Below are positions 8,386-18,500 of a stretch of DNA of 64,000 nt, one piece after another. The position numbers were made by a program, and so were the translations under genes. Location of the stretch: assembly GCA_022376515.1 (NCBI GenBank), contig WTXI01000063.1, forward strand, positions 1-64,000. The letters run 5' to 3'. Every line of letters begins with the position of its first letter. The first letter of the stretch is position 1. The DNA is from Lactifluus volemus (taxonomy: Eukaryota > Basidiomycota > Agaricomycetes > Russulales > Russulaceae). The notes beneath the pieces are model-generated. The model did not search any database, had not been told where the DNA came from, and was given only the letters and a program-made list of their open reading frames with translations.

Positions 8386-11300
8386 ATGGCTGGCAGAAAG
8401 CGACGCAATCCAAGCACCCCTTCCCCCAAGAAGAGGGCATCTCGGAGATCTAAGGCAACAACCGCGGCCTCAGGTTCTCGTGCTCGTGCTCGTGCTGACG
8501 TAATTCTTCCAGGCGGGGCTCTCCAGACAACCTTCCGTCTTGGTCTGTATCTCTATAGCTTCATCATCATTTATCTGGCTAAGGTTCCCTTGTTAGATCC
8601 CACAGCTGCCGGATCCTCTTCCCATGTCCCTCAACCTGAGCCTGAGCCTCAGCATCACGTGGGAAATGATCCTTTTATTGCACCTCCGCAAGCGTCTTCT
8701 CCTCACCTTGAGACTTTCAATCTCTCTACTATCTCTTCAGCATTACCTGAGCCTGATATTGCTGCTCCTGATGATGCCTCAGGCTCTGCTCCTGATGAGA
8801 GACAGGCTTCCACCACCAATCTTCCAATTGACCCTGTTCCTGTTACGCCCAGTCGCTGGCAGCAGCGTGCAAATAAACGGGCCTCAGGACCTGCTGGCAA
8901 CAGAAAAGGTCACCATGCTAGAGATGTCTACACCTTTTTCAAGGACAATAATGACAACAACTCAAGGAAGTGTACATTTTGCCTGTGAGTGACAGATTTT
9001 TCCATTTTTTAAAATAAAGCTAATATAAATTGTAGCACTGCTGATGAAGCTAACAGCACACATGATGCATTTGCATATGGTCAAGGCACAGCTGTTGGCA
9101 CACTCAGAAGGCACCTCCTTTATACTCATCGTGATGATTGGTTTACTCAGTGTGACTTACGTGGCATTGAAATCAAAGGCAAGGAGGCTCAGGCAGCTTA
9201 TGCAGCTTTAAGGGCTTAGATCTTAGGCATGAAACTCAAGCAAGGCCCAATACTCCCCTGAGGCTTTGGTTGATGCTCTGGTCAATTTAATTGCAGCAGA
9301 TGATCTGGTAAGTGGTTATTTATTTATTTATTTATTTGAAAGGCTTAATCTTTTTATTAGCCCATCAATATCATTGAGTCACCACGGCTTCGTACTGTTT
9401 TTCTTCTCCTCCACAGTGGCCTTCAAGACAGGGATATTCCTCACCGTACAACGATGAGGACTAGAATCTTAGAGCGTCAAGATGAACTACTTGAAGAGCT
9501 ATCTCATCAAATGCATGTATGTACCAGCTTATACTTTTGATGTGTAAATTTTAATTATTATTTTAATTATTATTTTTAGCATGAGTCAACAGGAAAAATT
9601 TCATTTACAATGGACACTTGGACAGATCTTGATATGAACTCCTATATGGGTGTTACAGCTCACTGGGTTCAGAAATATCTTGTTCAAACACCTTGCGGGA
9701 ATCAAGAGATGCTTAGGCTTCGTGCAGATCTTATTGGCTTTATAGCTATTCCTGGCAGTCATACTGGAGAGCGCCTTGCTGAGATTTTCATGTTTGTCAT
9801 CAATCGTCTGGATATTGCTAAAAAGGTAAGACTTTAAAGATAAAGATAGGTTTGAGCTTATATTTTCTAGATTGGTTGGGTGACCATGGACAATGCATCA
9901 AATAATGACACCTTCATTCTTGCTCTAGAGGAGACGCTTCAATCACAAGGGATTGACTTTGTTGGAGATGAGCGACGTATCAGGTATGATTTTTTTTTTT
10001 TTGCTTAAACTTATCAGCTAACTTGTAAGCAGGTGCTTCCCCCACATTGTCAATCTAGCTTGTAAGGCTATGTTGAATGAAGTGGCTGAAGCAAATGATC
10101 ATGAAGACACGATCAAAAAGTTGCAAAGTGTCATTCAATATGTGAGTGTTTTTCTTTTCTTTTCTTAAAGTGAATTTTATGATTGTATAGATTCGTGCCT
10201 CAGAATTGAGACGTACCACATTTGCCAACATTCTCACATCCTTGAAGCTAGAATCATTGAAGCTGATTCGCGATGTGGAGACAAGGTGGTCCTCAACCTA
10301 TCTGATGATTGACAGGGCTTTGCAATTAAAGCAGGTGTGTATTAGATATGTATAGTGTTCTTTTTATTAACCTATAAGTAAATTTAGGCCATTATTCACT
10401 TTTTACGTGATCATCAAGCAGATACTCGGCTATCAGTAGCTGATTGGAAGATGCTAGTCACTATGAGGGAGATATTTGAGGTTTGTGATATTCTACTCTT
10501 AAAGCTATAGCAAGTTAATCTAGTGCTTAGACTCCACATTCTTATCAGCAGTTGTTATCTGCAGAGAAAACCCCAACTCTTTTTGGCACCATCCCTTCAT
10601 TCCAGGCTCTACTAGCAAGACTGGAAGATTATAAGAACAAGAATAGGGCAGTATCTGATATTGTACAGTCTGGGATCTCAAAGCTTGAGGACTATGTGTA
10701 TGAGACTAACAATGTTCCAGCTTATATCTTGGCTATTAGTAAGTGGTTCATATAGTCAAGGGGTGTTAGGAAGCACTAATGTGTTTTTTAGTTCTCAACC
10801 CATCTGTGAAGCTTGAGTGGTTTAAAATAAATGAACCAAGTTTTCTAGTTGAAGCCAGGATGATACTTGTCAATGCTGTAAGTCTTTACTTTTACCAGGC
10901 AAACTTTATTAATAACATTTTATAGCTCAAATCATATTACTCTCCAGCAGTCAGCCAACCTTCAGAGCCTCAGCACTCCTCACAGGCACTCACAAATAAT
11001 CAAAAAGCTTTACAACTTCTTGGGCTTCGGATTGGTTCTTCAAACTCACATCAAGCTCAAGGCTATGGTGCTCTAGAAGCTGAAGTCGGCACCTACCTTG
11101 CTGTCCCTGCTCAAGATATTGAAAGTCTTATCTTCTGGCAGGTATGAAATCTCGTTGTATTAACATTCTCATTCTTAAATTATAACAGGACAATCAGAAA
11201 GCATTTCCGACACTGTATAAACTTGCCATGGATATACTCCCCATTCAGGCTTCTTCAGTTCCATGTGAAAGGGTGTTTTCGTCAAGCAAGGAGACCATAA

Positions 11301-11500
11301 CAGCAAAATGAAGTCAACTTAAACCACAGCTGGTCGAGGCCTTACAGATTCTAAAATTTTCTGTGAAGCAAGGCCAACAACTTAACTTCACCAAAGGGTT
11401 GGACCGAGATGAAGAGATCGAAGAGCTAGAGGCAAGGGAGGCAGCTCAGCCAACAGAGGAGTTGGGGTCGTACTTCAACAGTTTGCGAAATCGTAATTAA
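8386..11500 (+). pseudogene. hAT-family transposase with BED zinc finger, decayed
   Basis: A basic N-terminus (MAGRKRRNPSTPSPKKRASRR) is followed by a BED-type finger (TFFKDNNDN..KCTFC, then H..LRRHLLYTH after an intron), the catalytic block FTMDTWTDL (first Asp), WVTMDNASNND (second Asp), the hAT signature CFPHIVNLACKA, the conserved RWSSTYLMI, and a C-terminal dimerisation region (FPTLYKLAMDILPIQASSVPCERVFSS). About ten short introns with good GT/AG sites separate these. Damage: a frameshift near 9215, one missing C near 9257, and an in-frame TGA at 11309-11311 within the dimerisation region, after which the frame continues to RNRN-stop at about 11500. It is the only plus-strand gene between 2926 and 18166 and lies between two FAS fragments. 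Terminal inverted repeats next to the gene were not found. Confidence 0.9.
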
Positions 11501-11669
11501 GTCAATGTACCTTGTCTAGCAAAGCCTGTCTGCACCGGAGAGTTAAATAGCACGGATACAGAAGGACACCAGGGTGTGGGCAGTTGTCAGGTGTCTTGCA
11601 CGCACAGCAAATGGACAACGCTAACTTTGACTCCTTGTGAAACCGGGTTTGTCAAGGACGCTCTCCTCA

Positions 11670-12656
11670 TGTTCTACGATGTTCTCTTCAGCCGTCTCAC
11701 TACCTCAACTGTGAGATCACTGTCTATTATATCACCATGATGAATCACGCAGACCCTGGTCTCATTAAATTTATGGTCAGCCGATGCCGTATCAAGGCCC
11801 TTTATGATACGGGCCTTCGACACATCAAAGATGGGCTCAGGCATCTTGCCACCGATGGCACACGACACGAGACTAGTGGAATGCTTTCTGAGATTGCCGG
11901 AGTGACCAGACGCAAGGGAAGCGGCAGCTCCTCACCCTTGCCAGGGGCAGATGAGAATTCGTTCACCCGAAAGTCGCCCATAATCTCATTTCGAAGGGTC
12001 GACTTGCCGTTACAGAGATCCCTTATAGACTTGGATCTCGCTGAGTTCCTTCTTTAACTTTCGAGAGACAATCGCAACAAGGATGTCGACAGCACGGACC
12101 AGATTGTCTTTGATGGTAGAAGCAGGACCGGCGGCAGCTGGAGTAGCGGTAGCAACTGCAACTGGCACGCTTGACAGTGGAGCGGCACTAGAGGGGCAGT
12201 TTCACTGGCTGCGTCTGGTTCAGATGTTGCCTCAAGCTCACCTTCGAACTGGTAATAGATCACTTCTGATGCTTTGAAGCACAGAATACTTGACGGACAA
12301 CGCTAGTTGAGTCATCCTTTGCCCTTGAGGGTGCGTACGGCCATACCAGCGAGAGTTGGGGATGGGCCAATCTCGATGAAGCACTCAAACTTGTATTGTC
12401 CAAAGAATAGATCTTGGGTTTCGACCCAGCGCACGGGAGAAGCAAACTGGTAAGATACCAGCAACTAGCAGAACCCAGGCGAGATTCTGCCATTGCTTGG
12501 GGGCATCCCAGCATTCTTCATCCCAGTTGCGAAGAACTTTCGAGAGCCGTGGAGATGATGTGCGGTTATAGATGAGTTCGGCATAGGCATTGTTGATGGC
12601 AAAGGGCGATGCGATTAAGTTACGGATAGACGCCTTCGAGAAGCGGGAGAGTGATA
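11670..12656 (-). pseudogene. Fatty acid synthase, 3' half of a split copy (transferase end, ACP, start of KR region)
   Basis: Read downward from 12656: LIASPFAINNAYAELIYNRTSSPRLSKVL, WDEECWDAP, a frame with AGSKPKIYS and VWPYAPSRAKDDSTS, YYQFEGELEATSE, the Ala/Pro linker, SIRDL.NGKSTLRNEIMGD (ACP; the serine codon TCG at 12002-12000 is still present), SSAPGKGEELPL and IGGKMP. All these match fungal FAS in order but need several frame changes. The upper end joins a sulfate permease piece, and the homologous FAS sequence resumes at 16441, so these two are halves of one FAS gene split by a 3.8-kb insert. A 9-bp deletion relative to the plus-strand copy lies near 12645. Confidence 0.85.
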
Positions 12657-12699
12657 CCTAACTTGAGCGCCCAAACCAAATGGAATCAAAGCTACTCAC

Positions 12700-13545
12700 C
12701 ATTTACCAGCTTGCTGTGGTCTTCGAATAGAAAAGAGTTGGAAAACAGTGAAACTAGAGTAAGGATTGGGCTTGGTGACGAGATCGGCGATGGCGTGAAT
12801 AATGACAGCAGAAAGTGCGGCGGTGGGGATCCAATAGAAGGCAGGGGGGAGACCGTATAATGCGACGACAACGATGATACCAGCGAGAATACCCGCAAGG
12901 GGTGTGCGCACGCCAGCCTTGGAGTTGATGGCAGACCGTGAGAATGAACCCGTCGCGGGGTAAGCACCGAAGCAAGTCCCGACGGTGTTGGTGACGCCAA
13001 TCGCAATGAGCTCCTGGTTGGGGTCGATTTTGTAGCCGTTGATACACCCAAACACTGTGCAAATATTAATTAGATAGCGACAATGCAGTCGTTGACTTAC
13101 ATTTGGCGATGGAGATGTGCTCGAGAAACAAGATGATGGTGGCCACAGGGAGCTTTGGTGCGAGTGCGCTAATGAGGTGATGGTCGATCGTGGGAGTACC
13201 GACGGCTTTAAAACCCCGGGGAACGGTCCCAAGGACAGCGATTGGATATGTACCCTTTTTGCTCTTATGGTGGCGAGCGTATAGCCAAGAAGCAAAGGTA
13301 AGGACCACGATGACGAATGGACTTCGGAATGTTGAGATGAAGAAAAAAAGGCGGGCTGCGCAGTGAGGATGAGACGGGGATCTAGTGAGAGTTGAGAAAA
13401 CAGACCTCGGCGCGGGTAACGGCGCGACAGGCGATCACATCCTATGCGGATCGCATACAACGAAAAAAGGTCGACTAGACCGAAGATCACGTCCTTGTGG
13501 GTCATACCGAGATGCTTGAGTATTATGGGCAAGTCGATTCTAGAC
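12700..13545 (-). pseudogene. Sulfate permease (SulP/SLC26) internal fragment
   Basis: Exons read IFGLVDLFSLYAIRIGCDRLSRRYPRRG (intron GTCTGT...GCGCAG) ARLFFFISTFRSPFVIVVLTF, ASWLYARHHKSKKGTYPIAVLGTVP, LPVATIILFLEHISIAK (intron), then VFGCINGYKIDPNQELIAIGVTN, CFGAYPATGSFSRSAINSKAGVRTPLAGI and YWIPTAALSAVIIHAIADLVTKPN. These are transmembrane segments and the conserved SulP signature of fungal sulfate permeases. The N-terminal helices and the whole C-terminal STAS domain are missing. The frame itself is well preserved, so the transfer of this piece may be fairly recent. It is bounded by the Zrg17-like piece above and FAS below. Confidence 0.85.
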
Positions 13546-13555
13546 AGGTGAATTC

Positions 13556-13710
13556 AGGGGGGGAGGTGGTTGATGTAATGCAAGACCAACCCGTATAATT
13601 CAACGTCCTCATCCCCAGGGTGATGATGGCGACCCTCGCCCGGTGAGAGTAAAAGGTACTTAACGGTCTCCTTGAACACTACCTCTGACCAGAACCGGAA
13701 CGGTGGTGCA
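13556..13710 (-). pseudogene. Zrg17-like cation-efflux transporter, later fragment
   Basis: FWSEVVFKETVKYLLLSPGEGRHHHPGDEDVELYGL resembles the helix-plus-His-loop part of fungal Zrg17/Msc2-type zinc transporters (…KETVEHLLLS.GEGHHHH..). The N-terminal part of what looks like the same gene is at 15566-16436 on the same strand, so the GPI13 piece between 13711 and 15565 seems to sit inside this transporter gene. The match is from memory of the family and the fragment is short. Confidence 0.55.
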
Positions 13711-14274
13711 ACTGACCAAACACGCGACCGACACGACCGACGACGTGACCGACGACGGCCATCAACCCGATGATCAAGACGAGATCGACGAGCAAGAGTT
13801 GGAACGCAGCGAGAATGTACCTCGGCGCGAACACTTTCCAAACCATGAGGTAACGTCGGAGCCAAGCGGCGTTCAACGCGGTACCTAACAACAACGTGGT
13901 CAAATATTGTGAGATTCCAAGGCAGGCTCGAGTCGAGTCCAATAGCGCCGCCGCCCCCGCCGAGCGTCGCTCTTCTTCTCGATCTTGATCTTGGACTTGT
14001 TGTTGTTGTTGTTGTTGTTGTTGTGGAGCTCGGTTCCAAATGGCCAATAGAGGAGCTGCAGAGGCGATGAGCGCCGTGGGCCCCAACGTGTTGAGCACGA
14101 CGAGGATGGGAGAGAGTGGATAAGATAATTTTGAACTGAACGTGAACGCGCTTTTCCATTGCAAACTCGACAATGTGGCTTGATGTCCAGTTGCGAAATA
14201 AGCGAGTTGGGCTAATAACACGAGCGGCGCAATCTCGTCAAATGACGTCGTTGTCGTTGTCGTTGTCGTTGTCA

Positions 14275-14339
<65 letters not shown>

Positions 14340-15565
14340 CCTCCTGGTGCTGTGCTGCTACCTTGTTGTAGGTGAGCTAACGTGGCGGCAGGATCGAGGG
14401 CAAAGCTCGATTGTAGACCGCGCGCGTCATGCGTCGCATCTACGAGCTCTAAATGCGCAAGCAGAACGATAGTGGTGAGTGCCAAAGTGATCTGTGCGCT
14501 CAGTTGCGAGGCTAGCCATACCGGTACGAGCGCGAGCGTCCACAGGAGCACAAACGGTGCTTCAAACGCATTGGCAAACCCCAACACCACCACTCGAACT
14601 TCCTTCTTTTTTGTCTTTGCGGCGCCGGCTCCGGTGCCGGTGCCGGTGTCCGAGGAAACGTCTAAGGTGACGGGGACGAGAGTCCAGATCTGTGGCAGGT
14701 GCGCGGTTGGCGATCGATGGTGGTTGCTGGAGGATAAGGGTGGACCCTTGGAGTAGATCCACAAGCCGGCAGAGACTTCGAGGTCGCTGTCGCTACCGTG
14801 GTCACCCTTGCGGTCCATACCGTGGTCTCCGAGAACGACAAGGAGAGTGTCTTGATCGAGCAGGTCGACGACACGTTTCAGGACGTCGTTCATCTGTTGC
14901 AGCTTGGCTAGCATCGTCGGGTGGTCGGGACCTACGCGATGTCCGACATGGTCGACGCTGAGAAAGTGACCAATGATGAAATCCCAAGTGTGAGCGTGCG
15001 TCGAGTTTGTTAAGAGAGGGAAAAGGTTGGCGATGACGCCATTGTCGACAGTGTGGAGATCTTCGGCGTTGAAGGAATCAAAGTCGTGGGTCATCCCTGG
15101 GTGGAAAGAGGTGGGAAAGACAGAGAGCCAGGTGTCGTCACCCATGAACGCTATCTGGAGGCCGGCGGAGAGGGTCAGGAAGATCTGTTACCGTGGTGGA
15201 GGACATACATTCTTATTTGCTTGTCGGAGCTGGAGGATGATAGAGTCCTCTGTGATGGACGCACCTCCAAAGTTGTAACCCATGTCTACGAACGTCGGGA
15301 GAGAGCCAGTGACGAGGCCCTTGATACACTGGAGCGTCGTTGTTGGGGGGTCAGCGTAAGCGTTGAAGAGAAACGAGTTGTGTGGTTGCTTGGCGGTGAG
15401 TTCGCGAGGGAGGGTCAAGACATTGTGATGGTAAGTGGAATGAGGTTCTGAGGGATGTGGAGAGAGAAAGTCGAAGCGAAGGGCATCGATGATGAGAAGG
15501 ATGGCACGTTTGTGAGATAAATGGTATAACTTGAGGACAAGGGGATTCGAAGTAACAAAAGTGGT
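13711..15565 (-). pseudogene. GPI13: GPI ethanolamine phosphate transferase 3 (GPI13/PIG-O), truncated and internally deleted
   Basis: HKRAILLIIDALRFDFL begins the alkaline-phosphatase-like catalytic domain. Then PPTTTLQCIKGLVTGSLPTFVDMG, an intron (GTATGT...CAG, about 15150-15205), and MGDDTWLSVFPTSF, DSFNAEDLHTVDNGV, WDFIIGHFLSVDHVGHRVGPDHPTM, TLLVVLGDHGMD.KGDHGSD supply the metal-binding residues of this ER enzyme, which adds phosphoethanolamine to the third mannose of GPI anchors. The signal anchor at the N-terminus is missing, and after LPQI most of the multi-pass region is deleted, leaving a few helices up to the TGA at 13679. A long poly-Thr tract (from an ACAACG repeat) and a poly-Gln tract interrupt the C-terminal part. 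Confidence 0.88.
13998..14340. repeat. Two microsatellites inside the GPI13 piece
   Basis: Plus-strand (TTG)n at about 13998-14023 encodes poly-Gln on minus. A GTCGTT hexanucleotide array at about 14245-14340 (roughly 15 units, one interruption) encodes a run of about 30 Thr on minus. Both keep the reading frame because the units are multiples of three. Confidence 0.85.
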
Positions 15566-16440
15566 GTGCACCCAAATGGACGTCGTACCTGGGCCTTTTG
15601 CACGGGCCAATGGAGATACGCTGGGAGAATCTTGTTGACGATGACGCCGATCGCGTCAAAGACGACCCAGTATCCCAAACCGATGCATGCGAACGAGCCG
15701 ATACCCTGGCCGATGATCCATAGCCACCCACCAAGCGTGAGCTGCCCGACAGCTCCTACAGGAGAAGAATCGTCATTTAGGTGAGAAAAGGGTGAAGCGC
15801 TGGTGTCGGAAAGTGGTGAGACGGGTGACCTTGAATTACAAGGAAACAAAGTTTGAACCCGCAGACTGGGGAGATGCCGATGTTGGTGGTGTGAGCTGCG
15901 AGGCATGATCTCCGAACGCAGTTGAGCCCGGATCGAGGAATGAAAAAAAGTTGTGGGATAAGGAGTACTTTTGGTGGTGCCCTCTGCGGGACGCACGAGG
16001 TAGCGGCGGTTGGTCGTCAGTGAGGGTGTCGCCGTTGGTACCGGCATCGGACGGAGGATGTGCTCCAAAGGCGAAACTTTCTCCGAGCTTTTGCTGTGGC
16101 CGAAAGGCCATCGGAGATGTACTGGGTATTGGGACATCCACGCGCGAGGGGGGAAGTTCGATCTCCTGGGCACCATCCTCGGTGATCGTGTTGTGCGGTA
16201 GAGAGCCCGGACGGGGGAAAAATATTAGAGGTCACGCGAATAGACGCGAGTGCCGGCGAGAGTGTGTGGTTGCCGAAGGGGATAGTGGTGGCTCGATACC
16301 GTTCGAGGACAGGTTTGGTACGGGTGTGGACATGGGCGTGGGCACGGTTACCGCACAGGAACTCTGGCAGAGTCGCGGAAGAGGAGAGGAGGGTTGGGTT
16401 GAGTGGGGACGAGGGAACGTCCTGGGAAGGGAATGACATA
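15566..16440 (-). pseudogene. Zrg17-like cation-efflux (zinc) transporter, N-terminal fragment
   Basis: The start MSFPSQDVP at 16436 opens a Pro/Ser-rich region in shifting frames. One frame carries RRGHHQKYSLSHNFFSFLDPG, the next GQLTLGGWLWIIGQGIGSFACIGLGYWVVFDAIGVI (a membrane helix pair ending in the conserved YWVVFDA), then LPAYL and QVRRPFG, where homology stops at about 15566. This order fits the soluble N-terminus and first helices of fungal Zrg17-type CDF zinc transporters. Frame changes near 16020 and 15850 may be introns or damage. It abuts FAS at 16440/16441 and GPI13 at 15565. Confidence 0.5.
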
Positions 16441-17058
16441 CTTTCTTCGATAGGTCTGAAGGGTCACTTAGATTGAGCGAGAGCGAAAAGCAAAAGTACA
16501 CTCACATGCACGGAAGGGCATGACGCCAGACCAGAGGTAACACGAGTGGAAAGGAACATCAATGCCTGCGAGAGGGATGGTGGCGAGACCGCGTTCAAGC
16601 ACAATATAACCGGAGTCGTCGTTTCCCACGTTCCGATACATGCTACGGCTGTACACCTCATCACCACTTGAGGCCGTGGTGGTAGTGTTGCTTGAAGAGA
16701 GTGACAATGCCGAAAGCGAAAGTTATCGTAAACTTGCCGGACTTGAGGACAGGACAGAAAGCGGGGGGGTGCAACAGATGATCCACCCCAAAGCCACCAG
16801 ACACCGAGTCAAGGCAGCCCGAGAATGGTTCTGTGCAAGAAGGGGGAACCAGGGTACTTGCGACCGAGGGCTTGAAGACATAATGACAAGGGCAATCTGC
16901 ACAAACTGGGTAGAGAAAAGAAGACTTTTTGGATGAATGAATGTGTGCGGATGTGTATATCAGCGAACCACGGGGGGCTCTTGATGTTGTCACCCCAATC
17001 TATTGTGTCATAGGTCATCTCCATATATCACTCACGGATGGCTTGGCCCTTGATAGGG
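16441..17058 (-). pseudogene. Fatty acid synthase, 5' half of the split copy (transferase region)
   Basis: Read downward: IKGQAIREWYMEMTYDTIDW, WFADIHIRTH, a frame-shifted TQFVQIALVIM, then a 130-bp foreign module, then [23 protein letters not shown] and [13 protein letters not shown] followed by DPSDLSKK. These are in the order of the FAS malonyl/palmitoyl transferase. The GHSLGEFSA catalytic block and the LVDVV...YLKV part are absent here. At 16440/16441 the sequence switches to the Zrg17-like piece, and FAS continues only at 12656. Confidence 0.85.
16745..16880 (-). repeat. Dispersed module (Plavaka leader type) inside FAS
   Basis: The reverse strand reads ACCCTGGTTCCCCCTTCTTGCACAGAACCATTC..., then GGCTGCCTTGACTCGGTGTCTGGTGGCTTTGGGGTGG..., matching 32710-32840 (leader of the Plavaka transposase) and the reverse of 43555-43640. 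It replaces the catalytic part of the FAS transferase in this fragment, with unrelated short sequence on each side. Confidence 0.75.
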
Positions 17059-17229
17059 ACCGTTGGTAGTGGTACAGTCTGGGTGCCTGTTTGAGCGCCA
17101 GTGGGACTTGACGATGACGGGAAGACGATTGATGAACCGCCAGAAGATGTAGGGGCGAGGATCGATATTTTGATAGTCGGGATCGTTTGTCCCCAACGAT
17201 GTAGTGGGTGGGTCGTATGGCCGCTCCAG

Positions 17230-17990
17230 TTAGCCGCACTGGCCTCGTGAATTTCGGGTGAAGGGCCATCTAGCCATCCCGTGAAGAGAGGAAAGGAGAA
17301 GAAACATGGTGGGAAAGTGAGGAAGAAGAGGGCGAAGGGAAGAACAATGGCGGTCAAAGTGGTGAGCCATGCAATTCGACGTGTACGATCCTGAAAGGCC
17401 AACGCACCCATCCCTAGCCTTCTTGGCCGCCGCCACCAAAACGTTGGTTGGGAAAGCACTTGCCGCGATGGTGTGAACATGTACACCAAAGGGCGCGACT
17501 TCTAGCGCGAGCATCTCTGAGAACAAGTCAAGCGCCGCCTTGGAGCTGTTGCAAGCCCCGATAAAACTCTGGCTCACGAAGCCCGCCATAGAGGATATGT
17601 TCAGGATGTGGCCGTACCTTGCGCATGGAATGAAGGCAGCAATGCCTGAATGATCGCGATGGGTCCAAATACATTCGTCTGGTACTGTGCGTGGATGTCT
17701 TCAGGCCTAAATCGTGCAGCAATTAATTACAGGCTTGAAATCCGCTTGGAGGGCCCGAACGAAAGGATAAAACACTAACCGGAGCTCTTCCACAGCACCG
17801 GGTTTAAAATATCCAGCATTGTTGACGAGGACATTGATTCACCCATATATTTTGAGGGCCGTGAACCCCATTCCCAGATCATGAAATTGAGCTTGCAAAC
17901 GATGCCCAGGCATGCCCAGAGTAGAGATGTGTCGGGGAAGTTGATGATGCAAGTGCCAAGTGATGCTTTATCGATGGCGGCCAAGGGTTT
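17230..17990 (-). pseudogene. Short-chain dehydrogenase/reductase (SDR), broken
   Basis: Exon 1 contains HDLGMGFTALKIYG, a TGA at 17841-17839, then INVLVNNAGYFKPGAVEELR with the NNAG structural motif. After an intron come RPEDIHAQYQTNVFGPIAIIQALLPSFHA, a frameshift, and GHILNISSMAGFVSQSFIGACNSSKAALDLFSEMLALEVAPFGVHVHTI. The Ser of ISSMAG and the Lys of SSKAAL are present, but the catalytic Tyr of the YxxxK motif is replaced by Asn (CNSSK). The Gly-rich cofactor loop is missing. The upper end abuts the hAT-like terminus at 18010. Confidence 0.8.
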
Positions 17991-18009
17991 TTTCCAACAT
18001 GGTCATCAC

Positions 18010-18166
18010 CCCAAAAGAGGAAATTAGAACGGCTCAAGCGGCTTGCAAGCTGAATCGAGCCGAGCCGCATAGTTGAATCGGCTCGGCTCGGTTCAGCTTG
18101 GCACGAATTACTAAAAACGGTTGAAGCCGAGCCGAAACCGAGCTGAGCCGAGCCGTGACAACACTA
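18010..18166 (-). repeat. hAT-like transposon end with GGCTCG subterminal repeats (right-facing end)
   Basis: It ends GAGCCGTGACAACACTA at 18166, the inverted copy of the end at 2926. Inside it are many GGCTCAAGCGGC/GAGCCGAGCC/GGCTCGG repeats in both orientations, as at 2926-3085. The flanking sequence from 18167 (GACAGGGCTGTACG) is also found without any such insertion at 21979, which fixes the terminal base. The 8 bp after it (GACAGGGC) are not found before 2926. Confidence 0.65.
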
Positions 18167-18500
18167 GACAGGGCTGTACGTACTCTCCCGAATATGAACA
18201 TGTAATTCTGTCCATAAGTCGACACACGATCGGATATTTTGAAATACTCACGGGAAATAATGGTCTTTCGCGTGCCCGAGGCGGTACATCCCCGGTGCAG
18301 CCTGAGCATTCAGTTCTTGTTGATGTTGTCGAGACCCATGATGGTTGTAATCGCGTAAATGCTGGAATGATAGTTACCAACTTGTTGTTCAGGTAGGGCA
18401 GGCTAGTACACCGCGGACACAGGAAATCTGAGAGAAGCGGTTGCAGGGGTAGTGTGGAGAACGGAGAAGGCAACTCACTCACAAACATCTTGGCTCATTT
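18167..18500. repeat. Copy 1 of a locally duplicated sequence (see 21979-22170)
   Basis: GACAGGGCTGTACGTACTCTCC, a stretch with TCTGTCCAYAAGYCGACACA, and GAAATAA-GGTC-TTCGCGTG followed by CGAGG are shared with 21979-22170 at clear but imperfect identity. On minus a frame ARERPLFP followed by GTGAGT suggests an exon/intron boundary of an old gene, but no family is recognised. About 330 bp, one copy directly behind a hAT-like end. Confidence 0.55.

Noticed and set aside
12700..13545. A functional sulfate permease
   Set aside because: The frame is good, but both the N-terminal helices and the STAS domain are missing and both borders are foreign gene pieces.
14173..14472. Plus-strand frame with a long Ser-Leu repeat
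   Set aside because: It is the complement of the GPI13 hexanucleotide run and has no other protein-like content.
2926..18166. Reading the 15.2-kb block as one proven hAT insertion
   Set aside because: The ends match as inverted repeats but the flanking 8-mers differ (CCTTGACC and GACAGGGC), and the ends could belong to separate short elements. Kept as a hypothesis only.
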